A program made the translations under genes and the position numbers. A stretch of DNA of 64,000 nucleotides from JANXZS01 sp963797255 (GTDB taxonomy: Bacteria; Acidobacteriota; Terriglobia; Terriglobales; Acidobacteriaceae): NCBI GenBank assembly GCA_963797255.1, contig CAWCOV010000021.1, positions 248,001-312,000 of the forward strand, read 5' to 3'. Below the pieces are notes generated by a model, which worked only from the letters and a program-made list of their open reading frames with translations, was not told the DNA's origin and did no database searches. Positions 44,506-53,594 of this stretch are shown in pieces (position 1 is the first letter of the stretch; every line of letters begins with the position of its first letter).

Positions 44506-45543
44506 TTACCCTTTCAAATCACCAATCGGAAAGATTGTGTCCTCTATCGTGATATTGCGACCTGTGAGGGCCGCTCCGGCCCGTTGTAAACGCCCCCAGA
44601 GACTTAACCAATGCCAAGAAATTCTTTGCCGTACAGCCGAAACGAAAATGACAGGTCGTTCCCACGTACGTCTTGAAACCGGTGAGGAAAGTAAAGACAG
44701 AGCTTGTCGAAAATTGCGAAAAGCAAGTGCTTCGCCCACCAGGAATTGCAAGTAATCCCGGATACCCTCGTCGATCTTCTCTGCGGAGTCGGGATGATCG
44801 AGTTTCATTTCATCAGCGACCATGCGGAAAGATCGAAGCATGCGTAGACGATCGCTGGACATGCGGTGTGCTCGGACGCGGTAGCCCGTCAGGTGTTCGG
44901 GGACGAGTCCAAAATGGAATTTCCGTGCGATTCGGTAATAGATCAGCATGTCTTCGCAGCCCTCTGCTTCCGCTTTCCTCAGTGCGGGGTCGTACCCCCC
45001 GACCTCTTCAAGGGCGTGTCGACGAATGAGTGAGGAACTTCCATTCCCAATGAAGCTTTCCATGAGCGCGAATTGCATTACATCGCCCTCAATGTGGCGG
45101 CCAGGTACTCTCGAGCGAATGCGATTTCGTTCATCGATGACAGCGAACCATGTATAAACAAGGCCAACTCGGTCACCGCTAGCGAGCATGACGGCAAGCT
45201 GTTTTTCAACTTTGCTGGGGGACCAAAGATCATCCGCGTCGACGAATGCTATGAACTCAGATCGTGCGGATTTCCAACCAGAGTTTCTTGCCGCTGCAAC
45301 TCCCGAATTCTCCTGCGAAATGATGGCTATTCGAGGATCGATAGAAGCGTGGGCTTCCACAACGGACCGAGTGCGGTCCGTGGACCCATCGTCGACAACT
45401 ATGATCTCGAGGTGGCGGTGCGTCTGGTTCCTGACGCTTGTCAGTGTGTCGTCAATCGTTACTTCGGCATTGAATGCCGGGATGACGACGCTGACTAGAG
45501 GAGATAAGGATTCGTTTGTTTGCGAGGAATCCGGTTCGTTCAT
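44506..45543 (-). CDS. GT2-family glycosyltransferase
   Basis: 345 residues, cytoplasmic. The N-terminal GT-A domain has SVVIPAFNAEVTIDDTLTSVRNQTHRHLEIIVVDDGSTDRT, SGVAAARNSGWKSARSEFIAFVDADDLW with the metal-binding D-A-D, and LIRRHALEEVGGYDPALRKAEAEGCEDMLIYYRIA with the acceptor-base region. The C-terminal 120 residues are basic and helical and may sit on the membrane. It is a close relative of the next gene on the same strand, which suggests a tandem duplication. The sugar donor and acceptor are unknown. Confidence 0.9.
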   Translation of the reverse strand: MNEPDSSQTNESLSPLVSVVIPAFNAEVTIDDTLTSVRNQTHRHLEIIVVDDGSTDRTRSVVEAHASIDPRIAIISQENSGVAAARNSGWKSARSEFIAFVDADDLWSPSKVEKQLAVMLASGDRVGLVYTWFAVIDERNRIRSRVPGRHIEGDVMQFALMESFIGNGSSSLIRRHALEEVGGYDPALRKAEAEGCEDMLIYYRIARKFHFGLVPEHLTGYRVRAHRMSSDRLRMLRSFRMVADEMKLDHPDSAEKIDEGIRDYLQFLVGEALAFRNFRQALSLLSSPVSRRTWERPVIFVSAVRQRISWHWLSLWGRLQRAGAALTGRNITIEDTIFPIGDLKG

Positions 45544-45672
45544 CTCGCTAACCCCTGCTCAAGGCTGCACACACGCCCATCAATTTGTTTTTTTCCTGCT
45601 GCTTACTGCTGGAAGATGTAGAGAACATTTCGACGTCTTCACCAATACACATAGGGGATAAATCTCGTTGCA

Positions 45673-46689
45673 CTAACTGGAACCAAGCATTCGAAACTTA
45701 TGATATGGCAGAAGCGGATCTGGCAGGTCCTCAACATCCAGGCCGACCCCGGGACACATCGTTTGCCCGCCTCGCTTAGAGTTGTCGCGATTGAAGATGA
45801 TCCGGAACGCGTAGGGCGAGACGAGAAAGAGAAGCCGCCAGCCAGCGCGAAAGGCCCATCGCAATGTGGCTGAAAATGTTCCTGACCAGAATGACAATCC
45901 CGCTAGATAAAAAGCAAATTGCTGGTTCGATCGGCGCAATACCCTCGGATGCAATCCCGGTTTAAGTTTCTGCATTTCGCCCATTACTACTTGCTGCGAT
46001 CGCCACATTCGGTCGCAGGATGTACTCATGCTACCTTGGCGTCTCCGGTAGCCCATGAGTATGGCCGGCACCACCGAAACTCGATAACGGGCTGCTACAC
46101 GCAACGCCAATTCCCAGTCTTCACATCCTCCGGCATCCGCTGCGGTGAGTTTTTCGTTGTAACCGCCAGCCTCTTTAACGCAGCTTTTACGGAATAGCGG
46201 GACACTGGCGTTGCCGGTAAAATTTACTTGGAGAAGCTTTTCGAAGACGCTGCCCTCTATGGTCCATTGTGGCGACCGATCCAGCACCCTTCCATTGTCA
46301 TCGATCCATACCCACCATGAGTAGACGAAGCCAGTATCCTCACCCGCGTCGATCAAACGCTCAAGTTGGCGATGGAGTTTTGTGGGTTGCCAAAGATCAT
46401 CGGCATCCAGTGGAGCAATGAATTCGCCACGAGACTCGGCTATCGCCCGGTTGCGAGCTCGGGCCACCCCGCTGTTCGGCTGCGTAAATACACGAACTCG
46501 CGCATCCCGGGCTGCATAGTTGCTCAGTATTGTGAGGGTGCTATCGGTGGAGCCGTCGTCGACGGCGATGATTTCAAGGTCCTGGTGCGTCTGTGTCAAC
46601 GCGGAATCGAGCGCGATCCCAACATGCTCCGCGCCGTTGTGGACGGGAAGAATAACGGAGACCAGTAGACTAGTGGGAATTGGGCTCAT
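45673..46689 (-). CDS. GT2-family glycosyltransferase
   Basis: About 338 residues. ATG 46689 (MSPIPTSLLVSVILPVHNG) is preferred to the GTG at 46704, though neither has a strong ribosome-binding site. GT-A marks are SVILPVHNGAEHVGIALDSALTQTHQDLEIIAVDDGSTDST, FIAPLDADDLWQPTKLHRQL and GGCEDWELALRVAARYRVSVVPAILMGYRR. It matches the neighbouring downstream GT2 across the whole length, including the linker before GCED, so the two are probably paralogues in one operon separated by 129 bases. Confidence 0.88.
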   Translation of the reverse strand: MSPIPTSLLVSVILPVHNGAEHVGIALDSALTQTHQDLEIIAVDDGSTDSTLTILSNYAARDARVRVFTQPNSGVARARNRAIAESRGEFIAPLDADDLWQPTKLHRQLERLIDAGEDTGFVYSWWVWIDDNGRVLDRSPQWTIEGSVFEKLLQVNFTGNASVPLFRKSCVKEAGGYNEKLTAADAGGCEDWELALRVAARYRVSVVPAILMGYRRRQGSMSTSCDRMWRSQQVVMGEMQKLKPGLHPRVLRRSNQQFAFYLAGLSFWSGTFSATLRWAFRAGWRLLFLVSPYAFRIIFNRDNSKRGGQTMCPGVGLDVEDLPDPLLPYHKFRMLGSS

Positions 46690-47013
46690 CGGATAACGCA
46701 ACACTTTAGTACTGCATCCCTCTAAAGACCGGGATTCGTAACTGAGACAGTCTCTACTGGCTGCGCATGATCAAAACTCTAATCCGTTACGATTTACTCA
46801 ATTCATTTTAATCATTCGTGGTGACGATTGACAGCGCCCTTAGGTCAAAAGCACTCGAACAACTTGAGTATGGGAACGACCCTTCCGGATGGGCTGGTCG
46901 TCCGCCGAAGACCGGGCACCGCCCTGGAAGATTGTTCGAGAATGGGACACCGAACCGAAGCGGAACCTTACCCGGGAGATAACCTTGATGTAACCTATTT
47001 CTGTATAGGTGAA
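46690..47013. other. Divergent intergenic region in the glycan cluster
   Basis: About 324 bases between the minus-strand GT2 gene and the plus-strand GT39-like gene. It must hold promoters for both. I see no RNA gene or clear regulatory palindrome. Confidence 0.4.
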
Positions 47014-48654
47014 ATGTCTGACAAGGGGACCGAGCGCGGCACAAATTACGCGCCTCTACACGGCAAGTTCATGGGCTACGCTTCACCTATGCCGCAAATC
47101 ATGACAATTAGCCGGACGGCCAGGAGTGTCCCTAAAGCGGCGGAAAAATCTGCCATCGCCTTATCTCTCAGCTTCTATACAGCTCTCCTTGTTTACATAA
47201 TTCCGCGGCATGAGCCTTGGTCAGATGAGGCGCAGGCTTGGGAACTGGCGAAAAGTCTCAGCCTCAAAGATCTGTTCGGCACCTATATTCATTACGAGGC
47301 ATCACCGGGCTTGTGGCATTCGCTTCTATGGCTTCTAGCCAAGGCCCATGTCTCTTACAGCGGCATGCATTGGTTTACGGCGACGATCGTATTAGTCGCC
47401 ATGGCATTGTTGACGACGCGAGCGCCATTTCCACTCGGCTTGCGATTACTGCTCCCATTTACCTATTTCTTCTCCTTCCAATACGCAGTCGTAGCGCGGA
47501 GTTATGCACTCTTTCCAGTGCTTTTGTTCGCGCTCGCCTGGCAGTGGCCGCGACGGCGAAGGAACCCGCTTTCCGTGGTTATATTGATCGGACTTCTGGG
47601 AAATGTCTCTGCACACGGCCTGGTGGTGGCCATTGGGCTGGGCCTCGTTCTGGCTATCGAATATTACCTCTTACGGCCGGAAGAACCGGGACGTGGGAGG
47701 CAGTTGCTGGTTTGCTCCCTGTTGCTGGTAGCTATGCTGGGATTCGCGGTTTGGAGCATCGCGCCGGCTGCGGATGCCGGTTGGGTACTGATCGCAGATT
47801 GGCATGGCACGCAGAATCGTATGGCGGCAAAGGTGGGCAGTTTGCAGCCAGTTGAACCAACGGCGAGCGTGGCTTTCGTTCGACTAAGGTTTGCGGGACA
47901 AGCTCTGGAGCGACTCGCGCGAGTGCTGGATCACGGACTGGCGGAGTACCATCTCGGACTTATCGCGTGGGGCTTGCTGGTCTGGGGATGGATCCGGGGA
48001 CGCCTATTGCGATACTGCCTGCCCCTCGTACTTTTATGGGGATTCTGTTCTGTCTTCCCGTTCCAGTTCTATCATGCAGGATTATTCTGGGTACTCTTCC
48101 TGTTTTTATGGTGGGTAACCACTACAGAGGAAGGGGAGCAGACCGGAGTGCATCGGCCAAAGTCGGCCTGGCGCCAAAAGGCTCTGTTCGCTTCGGTCAC
48201 TGTGTGCGTCATTTTCCAGCTGATTTGGACCGCCCGAGCCATACGATATGACGCTTCCACGCCATACTCCCCCCACCGCGATGCCGCAGTTATATTGAAT
48301 GGATATCTCCGCCGTGGAGCTACGGTAGACCTCGCGATACCTGCCGCCAACAACGGAGGTGCGGAGTTCAATATCGCCGGTATTGAACCCTACTTCGAAA
48401 CCGAACCAATCAGCAATATGCCATTTCGCTTCTGGTTCTGGGGAGAGGGTTTCGATGGCGGTATGCGAACAAAGTACCTGCAGGACTCAGCTAATCACGA
48501 CGCCGTGATCCTGGTGGTGGAGAGTGGCGACCAGCGGTCAGTGCAAGAACGACTTGAATCCATCGGATATCGGCGCAATCAGGTAGTTTGTGGGCAGATG
48601 TTTTACCCGGATTATCTGTACACGCAAACATGTTACGCATTCTATGAGCCGTAG
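47014..48654 (+). CDS. Polytopic membrane protein, GT39-like lipid-sugar glycosyltransferase
   Basis: About 546 residues with roughly nine or ten membrane spans. The start is uncertain: ATG 47014 has a weak AGGTGA, and ATG 47071, 47089 or 47101 are alternatives. The first span (ALSLSFYTALLVYIIP) is followed by RHEPWSDEAQAWELAKSLSL, the acidic loop 1 motif (D-E-A) that is catalytic in GT-C enzymes such as ArnT and PMT. A second conserved region is YEASPGLWHSLLWLLAKAH. The C-terminal soluble part (about 150 residues) faces the periplasm. It probably transfers a sugar from a polyprenyl-phosphate donor onto the glycan built by the neighbouring GT2 enzymes. The next gene starts 21 bases downstream. 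Confidence 0.78.
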   Translation: MSDKGTERGTNYAPLHGKFMGYASPMPQIMTISRTARSVPKAAEKSAIALSLSFYTALLVYIIPRHEPWSDEAQAWELAKSLSLKDLFGTYIHYEASPGLWHSLLWLLAKAHVSYSGMHWFTATIVLVAMALLTTRAPFPLGLRLLLPFTYFFSFQYAVVARSYALFPVLLFALAWQWPRRRRNPLSVVILIGLLGNVSAHGLVVAIGLGLVLAIEYYLLRPEEPGRGRQLLVCSLLLVAMLGFAVWSIAPAADAGWVLIADWHGTQNRMAAKVGSLQPVEPTASVAFVRLRFAGQALERLARVLDHGLAEYHLGLIAWGLLVWGWIRGRLLRYCLPLVLLWGFCSVFPFQFYHAGLFWVLFLFLWWVTTTEEGEQTGVHRPKSAWRQKALFASVTVCVIFQLIWTARAIRYDASTPYSPHRDAAVILNGYLRRGATVDLAIPAANNGGAEFNIAGIEPYFETEPISNMPFRFWFWGEGFDGGMRTKYLQDSANHDAVILVVESGDQRSVQERLESIGYRRNQVVCGQMFYPDYLYTQTCYAFYEP

Positions 48655-48675
48655 AATAGATCAGGACTGTGCTTG

Positions 48676-49761
48676 ATGGCCATTGCGGTAATTATCCCTG
48701 TGTTCAATTCGAGGAAGTTGCTTAGCGACACGCTTCTCGCTTTGCAGTCCAGCAGCAGATTCCCAGACGAACTCATCGTGGTGGACGATGGGTCCATCGA
48801 CGACAGCGCGAGGATCGCTGAGCAATTCGGCGCGCGTGTAGCAGTTTTGCCCAGGAATCTCGGGCCCGCTGCTTGCCGGAATTACGCCGCCTTACTGACG
48901 CAGAGTGAAATACTCATTTTCCTCGATGCGGATACATGCGTTCACACCGATACGCTCGAATTGATGGAGCGCCATTTAAAAGAGGACAGTAGTTTGAGCG
49001 CCGTGATCGGGTCTTACGATGACACGCCGAGCGATCCTGGAATTTGCTCGCAATATCGTAATCTGGCGCATTGCTACGTGCATCGTTCCGCGCATCGGTC
49101 AGCGCTGACTTTCTGGAGTGGCTGCGGTGCGGTGCGCCGTGCTGCATTTTTCGACGCCGATGGTTTTGATGAGCGATACCGGAAACCTAGCGTGGAAGAC
49201 ATCGAACTGGGCTACAGAATGTCGGATCGCGGCGCGCATATCCTTCTCGATCCGCAGATTTGCGTGACGCACACCAAACACTGGACCGTGTGGACTTCGA
49301 TCGTTACAGACGTGGTGGATCGCGGAATACCCTGGATGGCGCTTCTCCTTCACAGAAGAAGAATGCCCGATGACCTGAACATCAAACGAAGGCATCGCGT
49401 CGCAACAGCACTTACGGGGATGGCACTCATTTGCCTCGCGGCTACTGTGCGGTCTGCATGGTGGCTGCTGGCATCCTTCACACTTGCAGTACTCGCACTG
49501 TGTCTGGACGCGGGCCTGCTGCGATTCATATATCGCAAACGAGGTCTGCAACTCACAGTGTTCTCCTCGGCGATGACCCTGGTACAAAACATCTGTAAGC
49601 TCACTGCGACTGTTGGAGGATTCTTCATGTTCGCATTTGAATCCTTTCCGTTACATCCAGCCCACTTCACAAACCGGCGATCCCAGATTTCAGAGCACCG
49701 CCGAATGCAGGCTGAAGAGCAGGTGTGTCTATCAAGGGCCGCAGCGCCCGTAGATCGCTAA
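48676..49761 (+). CDS. Membrane-anchored GT2-family glycosyltransferase
   Basis: 361 residues. ATG 48676 is chosen over a TTG three bases earlier. The GT-A domain has IAVIIPVFNSRKLLSDTLLALQSS, ELIVVDDGSIDDS, AACRNYAALLTQSEILIFLDADTC and SVEDIELGYRMSDRGAHILLD with the E-D pair. Two C-terminal hydrophobic segments (VATALTGMALICLAATV and AWWLLASFTLAVLALCLDAGLL) anchor it in the inner membrane, a layout used by dolichyl or polyprenyl-phosphate sugar synthases. The gene follows the GT39-like gene closely on the same strand, so it may make or feed the donor used by that enzyme. Confidence 0.88.
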   Translation: MAIAVIIPVFNSRKLLSDTLLALQSSSRFPDELIVVDDGSIDDSARIAEQFGARVAVLPRNLGPAACRNYAALLTQSEILIFLDADTCVHTDTLELMERHLKEDSSLSAVIGSYDDTPSDPGICSQYRNLAHCYVHRSAHRSALTFWSGCGAVRRAAFFDADGFDERYRKPSVEDIELGYRMSDRGAHILLDPQICVTHTKHWTVWTSIVTDVVDRGIPWMALLLHRRRMPDDLNIKRRHRVATALTGMALICLAATVRSAWWLLASFTLAVLALCLDAGLLRFIYRKRGLQLTVFSSAMTLVQNICKLTATVGGFFMFAFESFPLHPAHFTNRRSQISEHRRMQAEEQVCLSRAAAPVDR

Positions 49762-50068
49762 GTTCTAGGCAAGCCCTAAAGTTATCGATCCGAGCTATTC
49801 GGCTCCCATTTCAGAGTGAATCCTGACCTTGCGTTTGAAGTTTTCCGCGGCCTGCCGTAAACGGTTGGAAGTCTTCTCGGTGAAACGAACTGTGTGTTCG
49901 CGTGGCAAGTTTAGGAAGAAAAGTAGGAACGCGGCGCCACTCAGCCTGGCGACAAAAGTGGGAGCTATCAACCCAATGTCAGAGAACCGACTAGAAGGAC
50001 CGAGAAGAACGGTCTGACACCCCAACCCTGCCAACTGGAGGGGGTGCCATCGTAAGTGATTGAAAAGA
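49762..50068. other. Intergenic region with no recognised gene
   Basis: About 307 bases between a glycosyltransferase gene and tRNA-Val. Both strands carry an open frame of about 60-80 codons (49795-50034 minus, 49829-50017 plus), but neither shows a ribosome-binding site or a recognisable family. No terminator is clear. Confidence 0.4.
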
Positions 50069-50145
50069 TGGTAGGCACGAGGAGACTCGAACTCCTGACC
50101 TCTACCGTGTCAAGGTAGCGCTCTAACCAACTGAGCTACGCGCCT
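50069..50145 (-). tRNA. tRNA-Val (GAC)
   Basis: A full cloverleaf with encoded CCA: the acceptor stem is AGGCGCG with CGTGCCT (one G-T pair), the D-arm GCTC-AGTTGGTTA-GAGC, the anticodon stem CTACC/GGTAG around loop TTGACAC (anticodon GAC), and the T-arm AGGAG-TTCGAGT-CTCCT. The discriminator is A and the CCA at 50071-50069 is templated. It reads GTC and GTT valine codons. Confidence 0.95.
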
Positions 50146-50336
50146 GCAATAGAAAACCACTCCGGAGATCATATCAATTTTCATTGGAGTTTGCGCGGAG
50201 TCGAACCGAACGAGCCCGTGACGGTGGACGGAAGTGTTGGCTTCCAACTCGGTTGCAGTTCAAACGCTCGTTGCGGTTCGTGATGCGATACCATCGTTGA
50301 CGTAATTGGAGATGATCTTATTTCTGGCCTGCCGTT

Positions 50337-50897
50337 GTGCTGAGGGACCTTCGGACTGCACCTAACCAGCTTACGTTGCTGCGTTTATGCATCGTACCGT
50401 TCGTGGTGCTCGCCATTCTTGACGGGCATTACAAAACGGCCTTTGTTTTATTTGTTATAGCGGGGATCACGGACGGCCTCGACGGATTAGCGGCGCGAAT
50501 GCTTCGGCAGCAGACGATGCTGGGCCAATATCTCGATCCCGTCGCTGACAAGCTTTTGCTGAGTACGCTCTTTCTTACACTTACCCACGTCGGGTTTATA
50601 TCCTGGCGGGTCACGGTCCTGGTGTTCGGAAGAGATCTTGGAATACTGATCGTTTCCGCCATACTTTACATAGGGCTCGGCATGCGCGATTTCAGCCCCA
50701 GCATTTATGGCAAGGCGAACACCTTGGCGCAGATTCTGGCCCTGATCAGCGTGCTCTTAAGCCAATTCTTTGCGCCTGTCTGGGTGCTGGCTTTCCGCAC
50801 TGGAGCGCTGGATGCCACGGCAGTGCTCACCGTCGTTTCCGGCTTCCACTACACGTGGAGAGTTGGACACAGGTTAAAGGCGCACTCCGTCTCCTGA
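50337..50897 (+). CDS. pgsA: CDP-alcohol phosphatidyltransferase, PgsA-like
   Basis: 186 residues with four or five membrane spans. The GTG start at 50337 gives MLRDLRTAPNQLTLLRLCIVP, a typical PgsA opening (N-Q-L-T-L-L-R). The family motif D-G-x2-A-R-x8-G-x3-D-x3-D is complete in DGLAARMLRQQTMLGQYLDPVAD. The enzyme most likely joins CDP-diacylglycerol to glycerol-3-phosphate to give phosphatidylglycerol phosphate in the inner membrane. Close families (CLS, PssA) share this motif, so the acceptor alcohol rests on the N-terminal similarity. The small zinc-ribbon gene ends directly at its stop on the other strand. Confidence 0.85.
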   Translation: MLRDLRTAPNQLTLLRLCIVPFVVLAILDGHYKTAFVLFVIAGITDGLDGLAARMLRQQTMLGQYLDPVADKLLLSTLFLTLTHVGFISWRVTVLVFGRDLGILIVSAILYIGLGMRDFSPSIYGKANTLAQILALISVLLSQFFAPVWVLAFRTGALDATAVLTVVSGFHYTWRVGHRLKAHSVS

Positions 50898-51056
50898 TTA
50901 TTCGTCGTCTTCCTTCTCTTCAGGCTTTTCGTCCGTGGTAACGTCGCGAAGTTCCTCAGAATCAAAAACTTCGCCGCACTCGAGGCACTCGAAGTATTCC
51001 ACTCGGTCCTCGCGCGCCACAATTCGCACTTTTGGATGCTTGCAAGCTGTTTGCAT
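50898..51056 (-). CDS. Small zinc-ribbon protein, 52 residues
   Basis: ATG 51056 gives a 52-residue acidic protein with HPKVRIVAREDRVEYFECLECGEVFDSEEL. A first C (ACKH) and the later C-L-E-C pair suggest a rubredoxin-like or zinc-ribbon knuckle. The frame extends to 51119, but the first 21 residues look unlike the rest. The C-terminus is a run of Asp, Glu and Lys. It is divergent from iscR and convergent with pgsA. I do not recognise a named family; many bacteria have such uncharacterised metal-knuckle proteins. Confidence 0.6.
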   Translation of the reverse strand: MQTACKHPKVRIVAREDRVEYFECLECGEVFDSEELRDVTTDEKPEEKEDDE

Positions 51057-51195
51057 TATCGGAGTGTGTTCGGTCGGGGATTTTGGCGATATGGCCTCGA
51101 TTCTAACCCGACGCTCCACCTTGTCAAATCAGAAACCAACCTTTTCTTGCGCTCGGCCCATCTTCCTCCCAATTCAACCTTTTTGGCACTCACGG

Positions 51196-51225
51196 TTGTA
51201 ATTCGGACGAAATCGGTCGTATACT
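51196..51225 (+). promoter_or_regulatory. Promoter of the isc operon
   Basis: TTGTAA (51196-51201) and TATACT (51220-51225) are separated by 18 bases. The predicted start site near 51232 lies about 57 bases before the iscR start. Both Rrf2-type boxes overlap this promoter. Confidence 0.7.
51204..51219. promoter_or_regulatory. Rrf2/IscR-type operator, copy 1
   Basis: cggacgaaatcggtcg fills the spacer between the -35 and -10 boxes. It shares the pattern CGGAC-N-AAA-NN-GGTCG with copy 2. Confidence 0.65.
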
Positions 51226-51234
51226 CATACATAT

Positions 51235-51250
51235 CGGACCAAAGTGGTCG
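51235..51250. promoter_or_regulatory. Rrf2/IscR-type operator, copy 2
   Basis: cggaccaaagtggtcg contains a perfect GACCA-aag-TGGTC inverted repeat at 51237-51249 and sits just past the predicted transcription start. It lies 31 bases from copy 1, about three helical turns, on the same face of the DNA. Confidence 0.7.
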
Positions 51251-51288
51251 CTCTTTAAACGGGAACCTCAGCTCGCGAGCCTTAAAAC

Positions 51289-51753
51289 ATGCTACGACTT
51301 ACCAAAAAAGCGGACTACGGGCTGATGGCCCTGAAATTTCTGGCCGAGCACGTTGATGCTGCTTCGCTCAGCGCAAAAGACATTGCTGAGGCGTACCGCA
51401 TTCCTCCACCGTTGCTCGCAAAGATTCTCCAGCGCCTCACCAAGGCTGGGATTTTACGATCGCACGCTGGCATGAACGGGGGATATGCGCTCTCCCGCAA
51501 CGCACGCGAAATCTCAGCGTACGAAGTTATCCACGCGATCGACGGTCCGTTCTTCATCACTTCGTGTGTCAAAGGTTCGGAATCGTGCGACCTGCATGAC
51601 AGCTGCACCATCAAAGAACCTCTTGCAAGAGTGAACGAGAGCATTGCCGACGTTCTCAGGAACATTAAGATTTCAGACCTCGTCGATGCAGGGGGCGCTT
51701 CGGCTGGCGGCCATAGCGCAATTGAGTCCCAGTTGGTCACGCTGACGCACTAG
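51289..51753 (+). CDS. iscR: Rrf2-family [2Fe-2S] regulator IscR
   Basis: 154 residues. The winged helix (MLRLTKKADYGLMALKFLAEH, IAEAYRIPPPLLAKILQRLTKAGILRSHAGMNGGYALSR) binds DNA. The cluster cysteines C93, C100 and C106 lie in SCVKGSESCDLHDSC, spaced CX6CX5C, one residue longer than the CX5CX5C of E. coli IscR. With a [2Fe-2S] cluster such proteins repress their own operon; loss of the cluster relieves repression. It heads the isc operon, and the two boxes upstream fit autoregulation. The stop at 51753 is 37 bases before iscS. Confidence 0.95.
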   Translation: MLRLTKKADYGLMALKFLAEHVDAASLSAKDIAEAYRIPPPLLAKILQRLTKAGILRSHAGMNGGYALSRNAREISAYEVIHAIDGPFFITSCVKGSESCDLHDSCTIKEPLARVNESIADVLRNIKISDLVDAGGASAGGHSAIESQLVTLTH

Positions 51754-51790
51754 AGATTGAATTACCGCATTTATGAGTAGGAGATTAAGC

Positions 51791-53047
51791 ATGAGTACAG
51801 TTGTTACAGATTCGATCGCACTACCGGTGGGAGTTCATCTGCCGATCTACATGGACAACCATGCAACATCGCCCATGGATCCGCGCGTTCTCGAAGCGAT
51901 GATACCGTTCTTCACTGCGAAGTTCGGCAATGCTGCCAGCCGCAATCATTCCTTCGGTTGGGAAGCGGAGCAGGCGGTTGAAGCGGCGCGTGAGCAGATT
52001 GCCAAACTAATTGGTGCGACTTCGAAGGAGATCATCTTCACCTCGGGCGCCACTGAGAGCAACAACCTTGCAATCAAGGGAATTGCCGAGATGTATCGAG
52101 AGCGCGGCAACCACATCATCACGCAGGTCACTGAACACAAAGCTGTACTTGATACATGCAAACGGCTTGAAAAGTATGGATATCGCGTAACGTATTTGCC
52201 CGTGAAGGCAGACGGTCTTGTCGATCTGGAAGACCTCAAGCGTGCGATGGATGACAAGACGATTCTTGTCACCATCATGAGTGCGAATAACGAGATCGGT
52301 GTGATCCAGCCAATCGCGGAAATCGGAAAACTGTGCCACGAGCGCAACATCATTTTTCACACAGACGGCGTTCAGGCCATAGGCAAGATACCAATCGACG
52401 TACAGGCGATGAATATTGATGTGCTGTCGCTCACTGCGCACAAGCTTTATGGCCCCAAGGGTGCCGGAGCACTATACGTGCGCAGACGTAATCCCCGTGT
52501 GCAGATTGCCGCACAAATGGATGGCGGCGGTCACGAGCGCGGCATGCGTTCGGGCACGTTGAATGTCCCTGGAATCGTCGGATTGGGTAAGGCGTGTGAG
52601 ATTGCGGGCCAGGAGATGGCTGCCGAAACTGAACGCCTCACGCGGCTTCGCGACAAGTTGAAAACAAAGCTCGAAGGCGCGCTTGATTACGTACATGTAA
52701 ATGGTTCGATGGAGCACCGTTTGCCGGGCAACCTGAACATGAGCTTCGTATACGTGGAAGGCGAGTCGCTGTTGATGGGTATCAACGATATCGCGGTTTC
52801 CAGTGGATCCGCCTGCACCTCTGCGACGCTTGAACCATCTTATGTATTGAAGGCTTTGGGCCTGGGAGATGATGTTGCACACAGTTCCATTCGCTTCGGT
52901 CTTGGGCGGTTTAACTCAGAGGCCGAAGTGGACTATGTAGCAGATAAGGTGATCGATGTTGTGCAGAAACTTCGTGAGCTTTCCCCGCTCTACGAAATGG
53001 TTAAGGAAGGCATCGACATCACCAAGATTGAGTGGCAGGCGCATTAG
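51791..53047 (+). CDS. iscS: Cysteine desulfurase IscS
   Basis: 418 residues. ATG 51791 (MSTVV) has AGGAG eight bases upstream and is preferred to ATG 51773. The PLP lysine is K218 in SLTAHKLYGPKGAG, and H115/H190-type contacts appear in VTEHKAVL and FHTDGVQA. The active cysteine C342 lies in the flexible loop SSGSACTSATLEPS. The enzyme takes sulfur from cysteine as a persulfide and passes it to IscU, the next gene. The length fits group I NifS/IscS proteins (about 400 residues) with a slight N-terminal extension of about ten residues. Confidence 0.97.
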   Translation: MSTVVTDSIALPVGVHLPIYMDNHATSPMDPRVLEAMIPFFTAKFGNAASRNHSFGWEAEQAVEAAREQIAKLIGATSKEIIFTSGATESNNLAIKGIAEMYRERGNHIITQVTEHKAVLDTCKRLEKYGYRVTYLPVKADGLVDLEDLKRAMDDKTILVTIMSANNEIGVIQPIAEIGKLCHERNIIFHTDGVQAIGKIPIDVQAMNIDVLSLTAHKLYGPKGAGALYVRRRNPRVQIAAQMDGGGHERGMRSGTLNVPGIVGLGKACEIAGQEMAAETERLTRLRDKLKTKLEGALDYVHVNGSMEHRLPGNLNMSFVYVEGESLLMGINDIAVSSGSACTSATLEPSYVLKALGLGDDVAHSSIRFGLGRFNSEAEVDYVADKVIDVVQKLRELSPLYEMVKEGIDITKIEWQAH

Positions 53048-53104
53048 AGATCTGCCACATTGCAAGAAACGAACAGGTTCCAACACGTCCGGAGGAGATT
53101 TGAA

Positions 53105-53530
53105 ATGGCATATAGCGACAAGGTAATCGATCACTACAACAATCCGCGCAACGTCGGTCAGATGGACAAGAGCAGCACCGAAGTTGGCACTGGTCTCGTC
53201 GGCGCGCCCGAATGCGGAGACGTCATGCGGCTTCAGATCAAAGTGAATCCGGAAACCCAGGTTATCGAAGAAGCAAAGTTCAAGACCTTCGGTTGTGGAT
53301 CCGCGATTGCATCATCTTCTCTGGCGACGGAGTGGGTGAAGGGCAAGACGGTAGAGGAAGCGCTCACGATCAAGAACACTGACATCGTGAAGGAGCTTGC
53401 CCTTCCGCCAGTCAAGATTCACTGTTCCGTCCTTGCTGAAGATGCTATCCGCGCGGCTATCGGCGACTGGAAAAAGAAGAATGGCGTGGCAGAAACCGCG
53501 GAGCACGCAAACGCTGTTGCCGCGAAGTAA
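53105..53530 (+). CDS. iscU: Fe-S scaffold protein IscU
   Basis: 141 residues. ATG 53105 (MAYSDKVIDHYNNPRN) has GGAGGAG seven bases upstream; an upstream ATG at 53060 is inferior. The scaffold ligands C37 (GAPECGDVM, with D39), C64 (TFGCGSAIASSS) and C107 (IHCSVLAEDAI) are intact. The LPPVK sequence at residues 100-104 is the known docking site for HscA. It assembles [2Fe-2S] clusters from sulfur delivered by IscS. Confidence 0.97.
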   Translation: MAYSDKVIDHYNNPRNVGQMDKSSTEVGTGLVGAPECGDVMRLQIKVNPETQVIEEAKFKTFGCGSAIASSSLATEWVKGKTVEEALTIKNTDIVKELALPPVKIHCSVLAEDAIRAAIGDWKKKNGVAETAEHANAVAAK

Positions 53531-53594
53531 GCAAGACTCAGGAGCAACGAGAGTCAAGGTGGCTCTCGTCTGTTCCCTCTCGGAGAAGTAAATA

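Noticed and set aside
49795..50034. 79-codon minus-strand frame next to tRNA-Val
   Set aside because: One hydrophobic stretch but no ribosome-binding site, no family, and an equally open frame on the other strand.
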